Shown: positions 33,055 through 40,676 of the stretch, one piece after another
How positions within the stretch are numbered: the first letter of the stretch is position 1
How the letters are laid out: each line of letters starts with the position of its first letter
Assembly (NCBI GenBank): GCA_020072785.1
Contig: JAIQGG010000006.1
Location: 168,493 to 232,492, forward strand
Reading direction: 5' to 3'
DNA length: 64,000 bases
Source of the DNA: Terriglobia bacterium
Lineage (GTDB): Bacteria; Acidobacteriota; Terriglobia; Acidiferrales; UBA7541
Position numbers and translations under genes: made by a program
Notes under the pieces: generated by a model
The model's database searches: none
What the model was told of the DNA's origin: nothing
Seen by the model: the letters and a program-made list of their open reading frames with translations, nothing else

Positions 33055-33084
33055 TATAATAACGTCTGACCGCCAAGTGGTCAA
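33055..33084 (-). promoter_or_regulatory. Strong nuoA promoter, overlapping a plus-strand -10
   Basis: Minus strand: -35 TTGACC (complement of 33079-33084), 17-nt spacer, -10 TATTAT (complement of 33056-33061). The -35 and spacer coincide with palindrome copy 4. On the plus strand TATAAT at 33055-33060 is a perfect -10 for the opposite gene (its -35, TTCGGA at 33031-33036, is weak), so the two promoters share their -10 sequence. Confidence 0.65.
33067..33083. repeat. Palindrome copy 4 (TGACCGC-CAA-GTGGTCA, one mismatch)
   Basis: Forms the -35 and most of the spacer of the nuoA promoter. A further half site GCGGTCA stands at 33094-33100. Confidence 0.75.
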
Positions 33085-33138
33085 ATGCACCGTGCGGTCA
33101 GAGGGGTTCTGGCGCCGCGTTGGGGCGCGCAAGTGAAG

Positions 33139-33768
33139 ATGGCCTTCGGACATAACAGCAACGCCGTCTTCGACGGCACCACCTACCACGTGCAGACGGA
33201 ATCGCGCGGTGTCGAGCATCCCATCATTGATAGCATGGTCTATTTCAAGGGCCGCGTTATGCACCGCCGCAAGAACGGCTATGAGGACCTGCTGCCGCTC
33301 ACCCCGGAGCACGAGGCGGTCCTGCAGCAGCGCGTGGACGCGCAGCATCTGGCGATTGTGGAAGAGATCCGTTCCGGCGCGCTGAAACTCGATCCCGGGA
33401 CAGCGGCGGCGCCCAAACCTGCGCCCGCTCCCCCCGCGGCTCCTGAGCCGCAGGAGCTGCACCTCGAAGTGCTCAATCCGCGCAACTGGCTGGCCGGCGG
33501 GCGCGCCCATCTGAAGGTGCGAGTAAGCCTGCGGCCGTCGCAGACGGCCGTGGCGAGAGCGCGCGTCGCGGCGCAGATCGAAGGCGTGGTGACGCCGCTG
33601 GAATTTGTGGCCGAGACGGGGCCGGACGGAAACGCCACGCTGGATTTTCCCATGCCGCGGCTGGGCGGCGGGGAAGCCGTGCTGGCGCTGCAGGCCACGC
33701 ACGGCGGCGGCAGCGCGCACGTGCGCTTCCAGTTGCGCGCCAAGTCCAAGCCGCCCGCGGCGCAATGA
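33139..33768 (+). CDS. Conserved protein of unknown function
   Basis: 209 residues from ATG 33139 (MAFGHNSNAVFDGTTYHVQT); a GTG two codons earlier is possible. Residues 1-85 form a compact domain with TYHVQTESRGVEHPIIDSMV and YFKGRVMHRRKNGYEDLLPL, which I remember as common in acidobacterial proteins but without a name. An Ala/Pro linker (about 100-120) leads to a beta-rich C-terminal domain (LHLEVLNPRNWLAGGRAHLKV through HVRFQLRAKSKP), possibly immunoglobulin-like. No signal peptide or membrane helix. Its ATGA-type end lies close to thiS, suggesting co-transcription. Confidence 0.6.
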   Translation: MAFGHNSNAVFDGTTYHVQTESRGVEHPIIDSMVYFKGRVMHRRKNGYEDLLPLTPEHEAVLQQRVDAQHLAIVEEIRSGALKLDPGTAAAPKPAPAPPAAPEPQELHLEVLNPRNWLAGGRAHLKVRVSLRPSQTAVARARVAAQIEGVVTPLEFVAETGPDGNATLDFPMPRLGGGEAVLALQATHGGGSAHVRFQLRAKSKPPAAQ

Positions 33769-33779
33769 GGAAGGGAAAA

Positions 33780-33992
33780 ATGCCCACAGATCTTTCCATC
33801 ACGGTGAACGGCGAAGAGCGCCAGGCGCAGCCCGGCGCCACGGTCGTGGACCTGCTGCGCGAACTGGGCCTGCAAGCCGGGCGCGTGGCCATCGAGCGCA
33901 ACCGCGAAATCCTCCCGCGCGCGGAGTGGACCGGAACGCGCGTCGCGCCCGGCGACCGCTACGAAATCGTGCAGTTTGTCGGCGGCGGATAA
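33780..33992 (+). CDS. thiS: Sulfur carrier protein ThiS
   Basis: 70 residues from ATG 33780, preceded by AGGAAGGGA; an ATG at 33765 overlapping the previous stop is an alternative. The beta-grasp fold opens with LSITVNGEERQAQPGATVVD and ends IVQFVGGG: the C-terminal Gly-Gly is adenylated and thiocarboxylated to donate sulfur to the thiazole of thiamine. The usual partner thiG does not follow; the next gene is ribA on the other strand, so the carrier is an orphan here and could serve another sulfur-transfer pathway. Confidence 0.8.
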   Translation: MPTDLSITVNGEERQAQPGATVVDLLRELGLQAGRVAIERNREILPRAEWTGTRVAPGDRYEIVQFVGGG

Positions 33993-34024
33993 ACGAAACC
34001 TGGGGCGGCGGACCTGGCGGGCGC

Positions 34025-34660
34025 TCAGAGCCCTTCGAGCAGGTGGCCCATCTTGGCTTTTTTGGTTTTCAGGTAGCCGCGGGAGACGTCGCAGACGCGG
34101 GGCTGGCAGGGGACGCGCTCGACGACGCGGATGCCGGCTTCCTCGAGTTGCTTCACTTTTTCCGGATTGTTGGAAAGCAGGCGGATCTTGCGGGCGCCGA
34201 GTTTTTTCAGGATTTCCGCGGAAAAGCGGTACTCGCGGACGTCGGCGGCGAAGCCCAGCGATTCGTTGGCTTCGACGGTATCCAGGCCGAGGTCCTGCAG
34301 TTCGTAGGCGCGCAGCTTGTTCATCAGGCCGATGCCGCGGCCTTCCTGGGGGAGATAGAGGAGCACGCCGCAGCGTGATTTGCCGATTTTTTCCAAAGAA
34401 AGTTCGAGCTGCGCGCGGCAATCGCAGCGCACCGAGGCCAGGACGTCTCCGGTGAGACACTGCGAATGCACGCGCACCAGCGGTGGCGCGCTTCCCCGCA
34501 GCGGACCGTGTACCAGGGCCACCGCCTCTTCCAGCGGGCCGCGTCCGGTGAAGCCGTAAATGGTGAAGCGGCCGTAGCGCGTGGGCAGGGCCGCGCGGGC
34601 CACCAGGCGCGGCGCCGTGTCCGTCTTTGCCGGCCTTTTCGGTCTTGATTTTGCGCGCAT
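34025..34660 (-). CDS. ribA: GTP cyclohydrolase II
   Basis: 211 residues from ATG 34660 (MRAKSRPKRPAKTD). It opens GTP to the pyrimidine precursor of riboflavin, releasing formate and pyrophosphate. The zinc ligands Cys68, Cys79 and Cys81 lie in HSQCLTGDVLASVRCDCRAQ; the substrate/catalytic segment is LLYLPQEGRGIGLMNK. This is a stand-alone RibA, without a RibB domain. A possible -10 TATACT lies only about 12 bases upstream on the minus strand, so the leader would be very short. A longer reading to 34792 is not supported. Confidence 0.9.
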   Translation of the reverse strand: MRAKSRPKRPAKTDTAPRLVARAALPTRYGRFTIYGFTGRGPLEEAVALVHGPLRGSAPPLVRVHSQCLTGDVLASVRCDCRAQLELSLEKIGKSRCGVLLYLPQEGRGIGLMNKLRAYELQDLGLDTVEANESLGFAADVREYRFSAEILKKLGARKIRLLSNNPEKVKQLEEAGIRVVERVPCQPRVCDVSRGYLKTKKAKMGHLLEGL

Positions 34661-34794
34661 AAGAAACAACCAGTATAACAGGGTCGCGGAAACCCCCCAA
34701 AAAGCCGGCGGGGCGCAGGCCCAACCGGTGAGCGGCGCTTTACATCGCTGCGCGGATTGGCTAGCGTTAACGGGAGCCCGCGCCGCGGCCAACC

Positions 34795-36117
34795 ATGGAT
34801 ACGCTATCCTCCATCAAAGAGCTGCTCTTCACCCTCCTGCTCAAGGTGGGCGTGGCTTCCTCGATCGCCGCGCTGCTGGCGCGCTGGACGATGTTCCGCA
34901 AGGTGCTTTTCACCGAAGAGCGCGATTCGGACCAGAAGCTCAAGCTGATGTTCTTCATGACCCCGCCGCTGCTCATCGGGGTGACGCTGCGGCTGTTCGG
35001 CCTGCCCTACCGCTTCGCCGATCTCACGCTGGAAGGCGCCTTCCTGCTGGGCCTGCTCGGCGGACGCGTGGTGGGGCCGATCGGAGGCGCGATCGTAGCC
35101 ATTCCGGCGCTGGCGGCGCATGAATGGCTGGCCATGCCCATGGCCTCGGCTGCCGGACTGCTCGGCGGGCTGATCCGCCAGGCCATCCCCAACAAGGAAG
35201 ACATCTGGAATTTCGGCCCGTTCACCTTTCTGAATATACCGCGGGCCACGGTGCGGCTGATGCGCCAGGCGACGATTTCCTGGGAGCTGCTGCCGCTGTT
35301 CACCTGCGTTTGGCTGGAGATCGGGCGCGTGGCGCTGGTGCGCGCCACCAAACCCACATGGCTCTTCGCCATCGACGCGCACCGCGAGTGGGGCATGGGG
35401 CTGGACGTGCTGGCCACGCTAATGGCCGTGGCCGTGCCGCTGAAGATCTGGAACAACACGCGCATCGAGATGAACCTGGAGCGGCACCAGCAGCTCCTGC
35501 TCAAAGCGCGCATGGACGCGCTGGCCAGCCAGATCAATCCGCATTTCCTCTTCAACACGCTGAACACGGTATCCGCGCTGATCCGCTTCGATCCGGACCG
35601 GGCGCGCGTGGTGGTGCTGAAGCTGAGCAATATCTTGCGGCGGCTGCTGCGCAAGCACGAGACATTCGTGCCGCTGCGCGAGGAGCTGCAGTTCATCGAC
35701 GATTACCTGGATATCGAGGTGGCGCGCTTCGGGCGCGACAAGCTGGAAATCGTCAAGCAGATCGACGAGGAGACGCTGGAGGCCTTCGTGCCCAGCATGC
35801 TGCTGCAGCCCATCGTGGAAAACTGCCTGAAGCACGGGCTGGCGCCGAAAATCGACGGAGGGAAGATCCAATTGCGCACCACCACGCGCGAGGGGCGGCT
35901 GCACATCGAAATCGAGGACAACGGCGTGGGCATCTCGGAAGAGCGGATGTCCGGGGTGTACGGCGAGGGCATCGGGCTGAGCAACGTGCGCGAGCGCCTG
36001 CAGGTGCTCTACGGCGCGGATTTCCACCTGGAGATCCGGAGCCGCCCCGGCGAAGGCACGCTGATCCGCATTGACATCCCCGAAGTGGTCTCCCCGATGC
36101 CGACCGTCGGAAGGTAG
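34795..36117 (+). CDS. LytS/YehU-type membrane sensor histidine kinase
   Basis: 440 residues. The N-terminal half has about six hydrophobic helices with the 5TM-LYT pattern (GAFLLGLLGGRVVGPIGGAI, LPLFTCVWLEIGRVALV). The kinase part begins with ASQINPHFLFNTLNTVSALI, whose His250 is the autophosphorylated residue of this family, then LREELQFIDDYLDIEVARFG, LLQPIVENCLKHGLAP (N box) and ENGVG-type DNGVGISEERMSGVYG, GIGLSNVRERLQVLYG (G boxes). It is an inner-membrane sensor that should pair with a LytTR-type response regulator. No such regulator is adjacent, so it is an orphan in this window. Confidence 0.88.
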   Translation: MDTLSSIKELLFTLLLKVGVASSIAALLARWTMFRKVLFTEERDSDQKLKLMFFMTPPLLIGVTLRLFGLPYRFADLTLEGAFLLGLLGGRVVGPIGGAIVAIPALAAHEWLAMPMASAAGLLGGLIRQAIPNKEDIWNFGPFTFLNIPRATVRLMRQATISWELLPLFTCVWLEIGRVALVRATKPTWLFAIDAHREWGMGLDVLATLMAVAVPLKIWNNTRIEMNLERHQQLLLKARMDALASQINPHFLFNTLNTVSALIRFDPDRARVVVLKLSNILRRLLRKHETFVPLREELQFIDDYLDIEVARFGRDKLEIVKQIDEETLEAFVPSMLLQPIVENCLKHGLAPKIDGGKIQLRTTTREGRLHIEIEDNGVGISEERMSGVYGEGIGLSNVRERLQVLYGADFHLEIRSRPGEGTLIRIDIPEVVSPMPTVGR

Positions 36118-36565
36118 ACGGAACGCCGCGGGTTTCCCTGAAAAGAAAAGAGTTGCGGCATAGAGCCTTTTTCCATGAAAAAGATTTTGTTTAGAAAGAC
36201 CAAGACTACCCCTACCCCCGGTGTTTTTCGTAAGAGCGGCAAACAATGGGGTTACGGGGCAGGGGTGTCTAAGAGCGGCAAACACAGGGCTTAAAGATGT
36301 GTGTTTGCATATTGATGCACAGAAGCGTGGATCAGTGGCCAAGAAAGAAGTTGGTGCGAGGGGCGAGCCAAAGAGCGTGTGATGGGAAGAGGGAAGCGCG
36401 GCCGCGCGCCCGAGGGGTGCGCGGGAGGGCGGAGGCGCCGAAAGCATGGAGCATGGTAGCTCGCAAGGTAACGACGTTCAATAATTTACTGAATAGTATT
36501 CGAATGGGCTGAGGAAAAGTGTTCGAATGCGGTGGTTGCGAATAGTTCTCGCGGCCTGCGGGGTG
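36118..36565. other. Repeat-bearing intergenic region (448 bp)
   Basis: Between the ends of two convergent genes. It holds an AT stem-loop, CTTTTTC-CAT-GAAAAAG at 36167-36183 followed by ATTTTGTTT (weak terminator candidate), a duplicated block at 36201-36290, and a relatively AT-rich end with ATTCGAATG and GTTCGAATG (about 36498-36532). No coding potential was recognised. Confidence 0.5.
36201..36290. repeat. Duplicated G/C-tract repeat unit
   Basis: TAAGAGCGGCAAACA occurs identically at 36231-36245 and 36270-36284 (39-bp spacing). The copies alternate with C-tracts (CTACCCC, TACCCCCG) and matching G-tracts (GGGGTTACGGGG, CAGGGGTG), so the block can also fold on itself. Confidence 0.7.
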
Positions 36566-37240
36566 CTATTCCGATGGATTGGGGCGGGCTTCTTTGGCGA
36601 AGTCTCTGCGCGCGCCCGCGGCCACGAGCGCCAGCCAGCGCGGGTAGGCTTTCTTGAGATCGGCGAGGATGGCGTCGTACGGCACGTCGGGATAGTGACC
36701 ACGCTGGCTGACGTACTCCATGTGGCGGCGGCCGCCGTCGGCGAACTCGTGGAAGAGCGAATCGTGGCGGCCATCGAACTCCAGGGGGCGCACACCGAAA
36801 CGCCGGCAGAGGCTGAGGTTGAAGGCGGGCGTAGCCTTTACCCAGCGGCCCGCCAGATGCAGCTCGGTATAGCCGTGCCAGATGAAGAGGTCGCCGCCAA
36901 GCAACTCGAGGAGTTTCTTCGTGGACAGGTGGTTGCGCACGTCGGCATAGCCGACCCGCGCGGGGATGCCCAGAGAGCGGGCAGCCGCAGCCAGCAGGGC
37001 CGCCTTGGGAATGCAGAATCCGCGCTGGGCACGGAGGCAATCGCTGGCGCGGAAGTAAGAGCGCGCTTCGCCCGCGTAGTAGGGATCGTAGGGAATGGCG
37101 TCGCGGACCGCGTAATAGAGCTGTACGGCGCGGGCGACATCATCGGGGGCGCCAGCCGCGGTTTTCTGCGCGAAGTCCCGCACGCCGGGATCGCTGCTGT
37201 CGATAAATTCACCTGCTGCCAAGTACGGGGCGAGATTCAT
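36566..37240 (-). CDS. Transglutaminase-like protein
   Basis: 224 residues from ATG 37240, with GGAGGAG just upstream. The core fold contains Cys76 in RAQRGFCIPKAALLAAAARS, GIPARVGYADVRNHL, and His122 in FIWHGYTELHLAGRWVKATP, matching Cys and His of the transglutaminase-like superfamily. The usual third residue (Asp in W..D.T) is replaced: the strand reads WVKATPAFN, with Asn141 as the nearest candidate. No signal peptide; probably cytoplasmic protease, amidase or cross-linking enzyme. Substrate unknown. Confidence 0.78.
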   Translation of the reverse strand: MNLAPYLAAGEFIDSSDPGVRDFAQKTAAGAPDDVARAVQLYYAVRDAIPYDPYYAGEARSYFRASDCLRAQRGFCIPKAALLAAAARSLGIPARVGYADVRNHLSTKKLLELLGGDLFIWHGYTELHLAGRWVKATPAFNLSLCRRFGVRPLEFDGRHDSLFHEFADGGRRHMEYVSQRGHYPDVPYDAILADLKKAYPRWLALVAAGARRDFAKEARPNPSE

Positions 37241-37369
37241 GACTCCTCCATAATCGCACAGACCGGAAGTTTTGTGGTACTTGCGAAGGGAGTGGGCGCT
37301 AACAGGATGCGGAAGAAGGGCTAGAACAAGAGTAGCGGCCGTTTCCAGGCGGGCAAAACAATGAAAACA

Positions 37370-37395
37370 AGATGCCGGGCTGAAGCCCGGCATCT
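37370..37395. repeat. Perfect 12-bp inverted repeat with 2-nt loop
   Basis: AGATGCCGGGCT-GA-AGCCCGGCATCT. On the minus strand it is followed by TGTTTTCATTGTTTTG, so it may end the bshA transcript; the sequence type is also familiar as a dispersed intergenic repeat. Confidence 0.75.
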
Positions 37396-37424
37396 ACAAA
37401 ATCGGGAGGAAAAAGAGTTTTTCC

Positions 37425-37442
37425 GCAGTCTGGTAAGACTGC
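37425..37442. repeat. Small hairpin GCAGTCT-GGTA-AGACTGC
   Basis: Perfect 7-bp stem with a 4-nt loop, preceded by AAAAAGAGTTTTTCC. Confidence 0.55.
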
Positions 37443-37552
37443 CGCCTGCACCCCCAGCATTTGCGGGTGTTGCAGCAGATCGCGGGGGAAGCGGAACACA
37501 GGCGGGCGAACTGAATCGTCCGCGTGCCAGCGTGCCACCTTTGAAAGCTTCG

Positions 37553-37580
37553 GAGAGATTCCTCGCTTCACTCAGAATGA
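37553..37580 (+). repeat. GATTCCTCGCTTCACTCAGAATGA-type dispersed repeat
   Basis: The phrase GAGAGATTCCTCGCTTC followed by ACTCAGAATGA belongs to a short repeat type seen in intergenic DNA of many unrelated bacterial genomes. Recognised from memory; only one copy lies in this window. Confidence 0.5.
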
Positions 37581-37616
37581 AGGTGTTTGGTTGGTCGTCT
37601 TTGCGAAAGGTGCGGG

Positions 37617-38756
37617 TCAGAGGCGGGGTGCGGGGGATTGCGCGAGGATCTGCCGGTAGTAATGCTCGTAGACGGGGATGACGTCGTTGGCGCAGTATTT
37701 TTTGCGGGCGTGGATGCGGGCGGTCTGGCCCATCTCGCGGCCGCGGTCGGCGCGGGAGAGGATGTCAATGGCGTGGCGCGCCGCATCCTCGACGTCGCCG
37801 GGGTCGATGAGATAGCCGTCCACGCCGTGCTCGACAACTTCGGGGAGGCCGCCGACGTCGCTGGCGATGACCGGGACTTCGCAGGCCATGGCTTCGAGGG
37901 CGGCCAGGCCGAAGGACTCGAGTTGCGAGGGCAGGAGGAAAAGATCGGCGAGGCCGAGCTTTTCATAGACGCGGTCGAGCTTGCCGAGGAAGAGCACATC
38001 CTTCTGCAGACGCTTTTTGCGCACGAGGAATTCCGCGGCGCCGCGGTCCGGGCCGTCGCCGATGAGCACCAGCTTGGCGGGCATCTTCTCGCGGACCTTG
38101 GCGAAGATCTCAATCACGTCGGGGACGCGCTTCACGGGGCGGAAATTGGAGAGGTGCATGAGGATGGGCTCGCCGCCAGGGGCCCATTCGGCGCGCAGGG
38201 CGGCGTCGGTGGAGCGGTGGTAGAGGTCGCAGTTTACGAAATTGGGGATAACCTCGATGGGGCGCTTGATGTCAAATTCCTGCAGAGTCTTCTGGCGGAG
38301 GTATTGGGAGATGGCGGTGACGCCGTCGCTTTGCTCGATGGAGAAGCGGGTGATGGGCAGGTAGCTGCGGTTGCTGCCGACCAGAGTGATGTCCGTGCCG
38401 TGCAGGGTAGTGATGAAGGGCAAGCGGCGGGGCGCGGCCATGGAGCGGGCCAGGAGCGCGCTCACGGAATGGGGAATGGCGTAGTGCACGTGGAGGAGGT
38501 CGAGGGATTCGGCCTCGAAGACCTCGAGCATCTTGGTGGCCAGGGCCAGGGTGTAGGGAGGGTGATCGAAGAGCGGGTAGGAGACGACTTCGACCTCGTG
38601 GAAATGGATGCGCGCGGTGCCCAGGTCCATGCGGACGGGCGGGGCATAGCTGATGAAGTGAATGTCGTGGCCGCGCGCGGCCAGCTCCATGCCGAGCTCG
38701 GTGGCCACGACGCCGGAGCCGCCGTAAGTGGGATAGCAGGTGATGCCGATGCGCAT
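37617..38756 (-). CDS. bshA: N-acetyl-alpha-D-glucosaminyl L-malate synthase (bacillithiol synthesis)
   Basis: 379 residues from ATG 38756 ([20 protein letters not shown]); upstream in-frame sequence lacks family resemblance. The GT4-type glycosyltransferase joins UDP-GlcNAc to L-malate, the first step of bacillithiol formation. The start motif, [65 protein letters not shown] and [20 protein letters not shown] (donor-binding E-x7-E) follow BshA closely, more than generic glycosyltransferases. No other bsh gene is adjacent. The palindrome copy 5 lies between it and the divergent SDR gene. Confidence 0.88.
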   Translation of the reverse strand: MRIGITCYPTYGGSGVVATELGMELAARGHDIHFISYAPPVRMDLGTARIHFHEVEVVSYPLFDHPPYTLALATKMLEVFEAESLDLLHVHYAIPHSVSALLARSMAAPRRLPFITTLHGTDITLVGSNRSYLPITRFSIEQSDGVTAISQYLRQKTLQEFDIKRPIEVIPNFVNCDLYHRSTDAALRAEWAPGGEPILMHLSNFRPVKRVPDVIEIFAKVREKMPAKLVLIGDGPDRGAAEFLVRKKRLQKDVLFLGKLDRVYEKLGLADLFLLPSQLESFGLAALEAMACEVPVIASDVGGLPEVVEHGVDGYLIDPGDVEDAARHAIDILSRADRGREMGQTARIHARKKYCANDVIPVYEHYYRQILAQSPAPRL

Positions 38757-38828
38757 GGTTGTTCGCAGCCGCGAAACGTCCCGAGACACTACCACGCCGC
38801 GGCCCGGCTTGCGAGCCCGCGGCACGGG

Positions 38829-38837
38829 TGCTAGAGT
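38829..38837 (+). promoter_or_regulatory. Extended -10 upstream of the SDR gene
   Basis: TG-C-TAGAGT. Transcription would begin near 38844 and carry palindrome copy 5 in a 75-nt leader. On the opposite strand TGGTAGTGT, about 40 bases before bshA, may serve that gene. Confidence 0.35.
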
Positions 38838-38873
38838 CGCGCGGCGGCGTCTGCGGCCGCGCTTTGTTCCTGA

Positions 38874-38890
38874 TGACCGCAAAGCGGTCA
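38874..38890. repeat. Palindrome copy 5 (TGACCGC-AAA-GCGGTCA)
   Basis: Perfect copy, followed by A, so the minus strand reads TTGACCGC as at nuoA and RND. No convincing -10 is found at the right distance here. Located between divergent bshA and SDR genes. Confidence 0.85.
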
Positions 38891-38918
38891 ACACTTAGAC
38901 GCGGGAGCTGGAGAAAAC

Positions 38919-39683
38919 GTGACACGGCTGGCGGGGAAAATCGCGCTGATCACCGGCGGGGGAACGGGCCTGGGGCGCGCCTGCGCCCTGCGTTTTGCCC
39001 AGGAGGGCGCGCGAGTGGCGTTGGCTGGGCGGCGCCTGGAGCCATTGGAAAGCGCCGCTGCGGAGATACGCGCCGGGGGCGGAGAAGCACTGGCCATCGC
39101 CTGCGACGTGACCCGCGCGGGAGATGCGGCGCGCGCGGTACGCGAAACCGCAGCGCGCTTCGGCGGGCTGCACGTACTCGTCAACAACGCCGGAATGCTG
39201 CACGTTTCCAGCGTAGAGAGCATTTCCGAGGACGACTGGGACCGGGTGCTGGAGGTGAATCTCAAGGGGCCATTCCTGATGTCCCGGGCGGCGCTGCCGG
39301 AGTTGCGCAAGGCCGGCGGAGGCGCCATTGTGAACATCGGCTCGATTCTGGGACTGGTGGCCATGAAGGAGCGCGCCGCGTACTGCGCCTCCAAGGGGGG
39401 AGTGACGCTGCTAACCAAGGCCATGGCCTTGGACCACGCCCACGAAAATATTCGCGTCAACTGCATCTGCCCTGCGATCGTGGAGACGGACCTCGTGAAG
39501 GAGCTCTTCACCCGCGCACCTGATCCGGAAGCGGCGCGGCGCGCGCGCCTGGCCACCATTCCCCTCGGGCGCATGGGGCAGCCGGAGGACGCCGCGCATT
39601 TGGCCGTGTACCTGGCCTCGGAGGAATCGGCCTGGGTGACCGGGGCGGCCATTCCCCTGGACGGCGGGCTGACCGCGTATTGA
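38919..39683 (+). CDS. Short-chain dehydrogenase/reductase (FabG-like)
   Basis: 254 residues from GTG 38919, with GGGAGCTGGAG upstream. Classical SDR: nucleotide-binding T12-GGGTGLG19, NNAG (89-92), and the catalytic Ser142, Tyr155 and Lys159 (AYCASKGG). ARVALAGRR contains Arg pairs after the second strand, which favours NADP(H). The substrate is unknown. It is followed after 48 bases by a PaaI-type thioesterase, a pairing that suggests fatty-acid or aromatic acyl-CoA metabolism, but only by position. Confidence 0.88.
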   Translation: MTRLAGKIALITGGGTGLGRACALRFAQEGARVALAGRRLEPLESAAAEIRAGGGEALAIACDVTRAGDAARAVRETAARFGGLHVLVNNAGMLHVSSVESISEDDWDRVLEVNLKGPFLMSRAALPELRKAGGGAIVNIGSILGLVAMKERAAYCASKGGVTLLTKAMALDHAHENIRVNCICPAIVETDLVKELFTRAPDPEAARRARLATIPLGRMGQPEDAAHLAVYLASEESAWVTGAAIPLDGGLTAY

Positions 39684-39731
39684 AGAAGGAGAGAGGAAGA
39701 GACCGCACCGGAACAAGGAGCAGCAGAGCTT

Positions 39732-40178
39732 ATGACATCCAAACTGATCGAGCGGGCCCGCTGGCTGGAGAGAGAGGTGCGCAAGCGGATGAAAGAGAGC
39801 AGCGCGACGCAACTGCTGGGGTTTTCGCTGGAGGCGATCGAGGAGGGACGCGCCGTGCTGCGCATGGACATCCGCGAGCGGCACAAGCAAATCCACGGCG
39901 TGGTGCACGGCGGGGTGCTGGCGGCGCTGGCGGACAATACCGCGGCGATTGCCGCCTATACCATGATTGCGCGGGGCCGGGAGCTGGCCACGGTGGAAAT
40001 GAAGATCAATTTCCTGATGCCGGTGGCCGGCGAGCACGCCATCGCGGAGGCGCGGGTGCTACGCGCCGGACGGAATTTTATCGTTACGGAATGCGAGATC
40101 CGCACGCGCAAGGGGGAACTGGCGGCCAAGGCGCTGCTGACGTTCGGCGCCGCAGGGGGATATTCGCTGCGGCGGTAG
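39732..40178 (+). CDS. PaaI-family hotdog-fold thioesterase
   Basis: 148 residues. The hotdog core holds HKQIHGVVHGGVLAALADNT, where HGG and the Asp of ADN form the active site of PaaI-like acyl-CoA thioesterases, and ELATVEMKINFLMPV. It releases free acids from CoA thioesters in the cytoplasm. Preceded by a purine-rich AAGAAGGAGAGAGGAAGAGA region and AAGGAG before the ATG. Probably forms an operon with the SDR gene. Confidence 0.85.
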   Translation: MTSKLIERARWLEREVRKRMKESSATQLLGFSLEAIEEGRAVLRMDIRERHKQIHGVVHGGVLAALADNTAAIAAYTMIARGRELATVEMKINFLMPVAGEHAIAEARVLRAGRNFIVTECEIRTRKGELAAKALLTFGAAGGYSLRR

Positions 40179-40216
40179 AGTGGAGCGCCCCCGCGGGTTG
40201 CCTTCTTGAACCAGCG

Positions 40217-40555
40217 CTACTCGTTGCCGTTCGAGGAGCTTTCGTCGCCATCTTTGAAGACATACTTGATGGCTTGCTTGAAGACGAGCAGATTGGGGCT
40301 GCCGGTCCTGGTCAGCTTGATGCAGTCCCGGTCATACCACTCGATGACGCCGTGCAAGGTTTCGCCATCCAGTAGAACGACGGTCATGGGCAGGCGCGCC
40401 TGCATCTGCTTGACCCAGTAAAAATTCTCGGCGTGGGTCACTTCGGGCGGCGCGGGCTTCTTGGTAGGAGCCGGGCCTTGCGGAGTGCGCCCCGGGCCAG
40501 AGCCCATCTCCCGCCCCTCCGGGAAACCCGGACGGAATAATCTACGGTTCACCAT
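40217..40555 (-). CDS. hfq: Hfq-type RNA chaperone with long N-terminal tail
   Basis: 112 residues from ATG 40555, with GAGGAG upstream. Residues 1-40 are Gly/Pro/Arg-rich and probably disordered. The Sm fold spans about 43-102: FYWVKQMQARLPMTVVLLDG and ETLHGVIEWYDRDCIKL (Sm1), then VFKQAIKYVF in place of the usual (Y/F)KHAI Sm2 sequence, the His being replaced by Gln94. The ring binds small RNAs and mRNA. An acidic/Ser tail (DGDESSSNGNE) ends the protein. A 10-codon open frame with a perfect ribosome site lies in its leader. Confidence 0.82.
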   Translation of the reverse strand: MVNRRLFRPGFPEGREMGSGPGRTPQGPAPTKKPAPPEVTHAENFYWVKQMQARLPMTVVLLDGETLHGVIEWYDRDCIKLTRTGSPNLLVFKQAIKYVFKDGDESSSNGNE

Positions 40556-40589
40556 GGAAACTCCTCGACGAAATACAACCAGGTGAGAT

Positions 40590-40622
40590 CTAACTCTGAG
40601 GATAAGACGCGCCGCAATGCAT
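40590..40622 (-). other. Possible 10-codon leader ORF before hfq
   Basis: On the minus strand GGAGGT stands seven bases before ATG 40622, and the frame MHCGASYPQS closes with TAG 34 bases before hfq ATG. The ribosome site is stronger than that of hfq. It could be a chance frame, since no codon bias can be judged at this length. Confidence 0.3.
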
Positions 40623-40676
40623 TTTGGTTACCTCCACAAAGTATTTTCGTGAAGTGCCGCGGAGTTAGCGCGGCGG

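Larger units (their letters stand above)
37241..37616. other. Intergenic region packed with dispersed-repeat types (376 bp)
   Basis: Separates bshA and the transglutaminase-like gene, both on the minus strand. At least three unrelated short repeats (37370, 37425, 37553) stand here in 210 bases. No coding potential was recognised. Confidence 0.5.
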
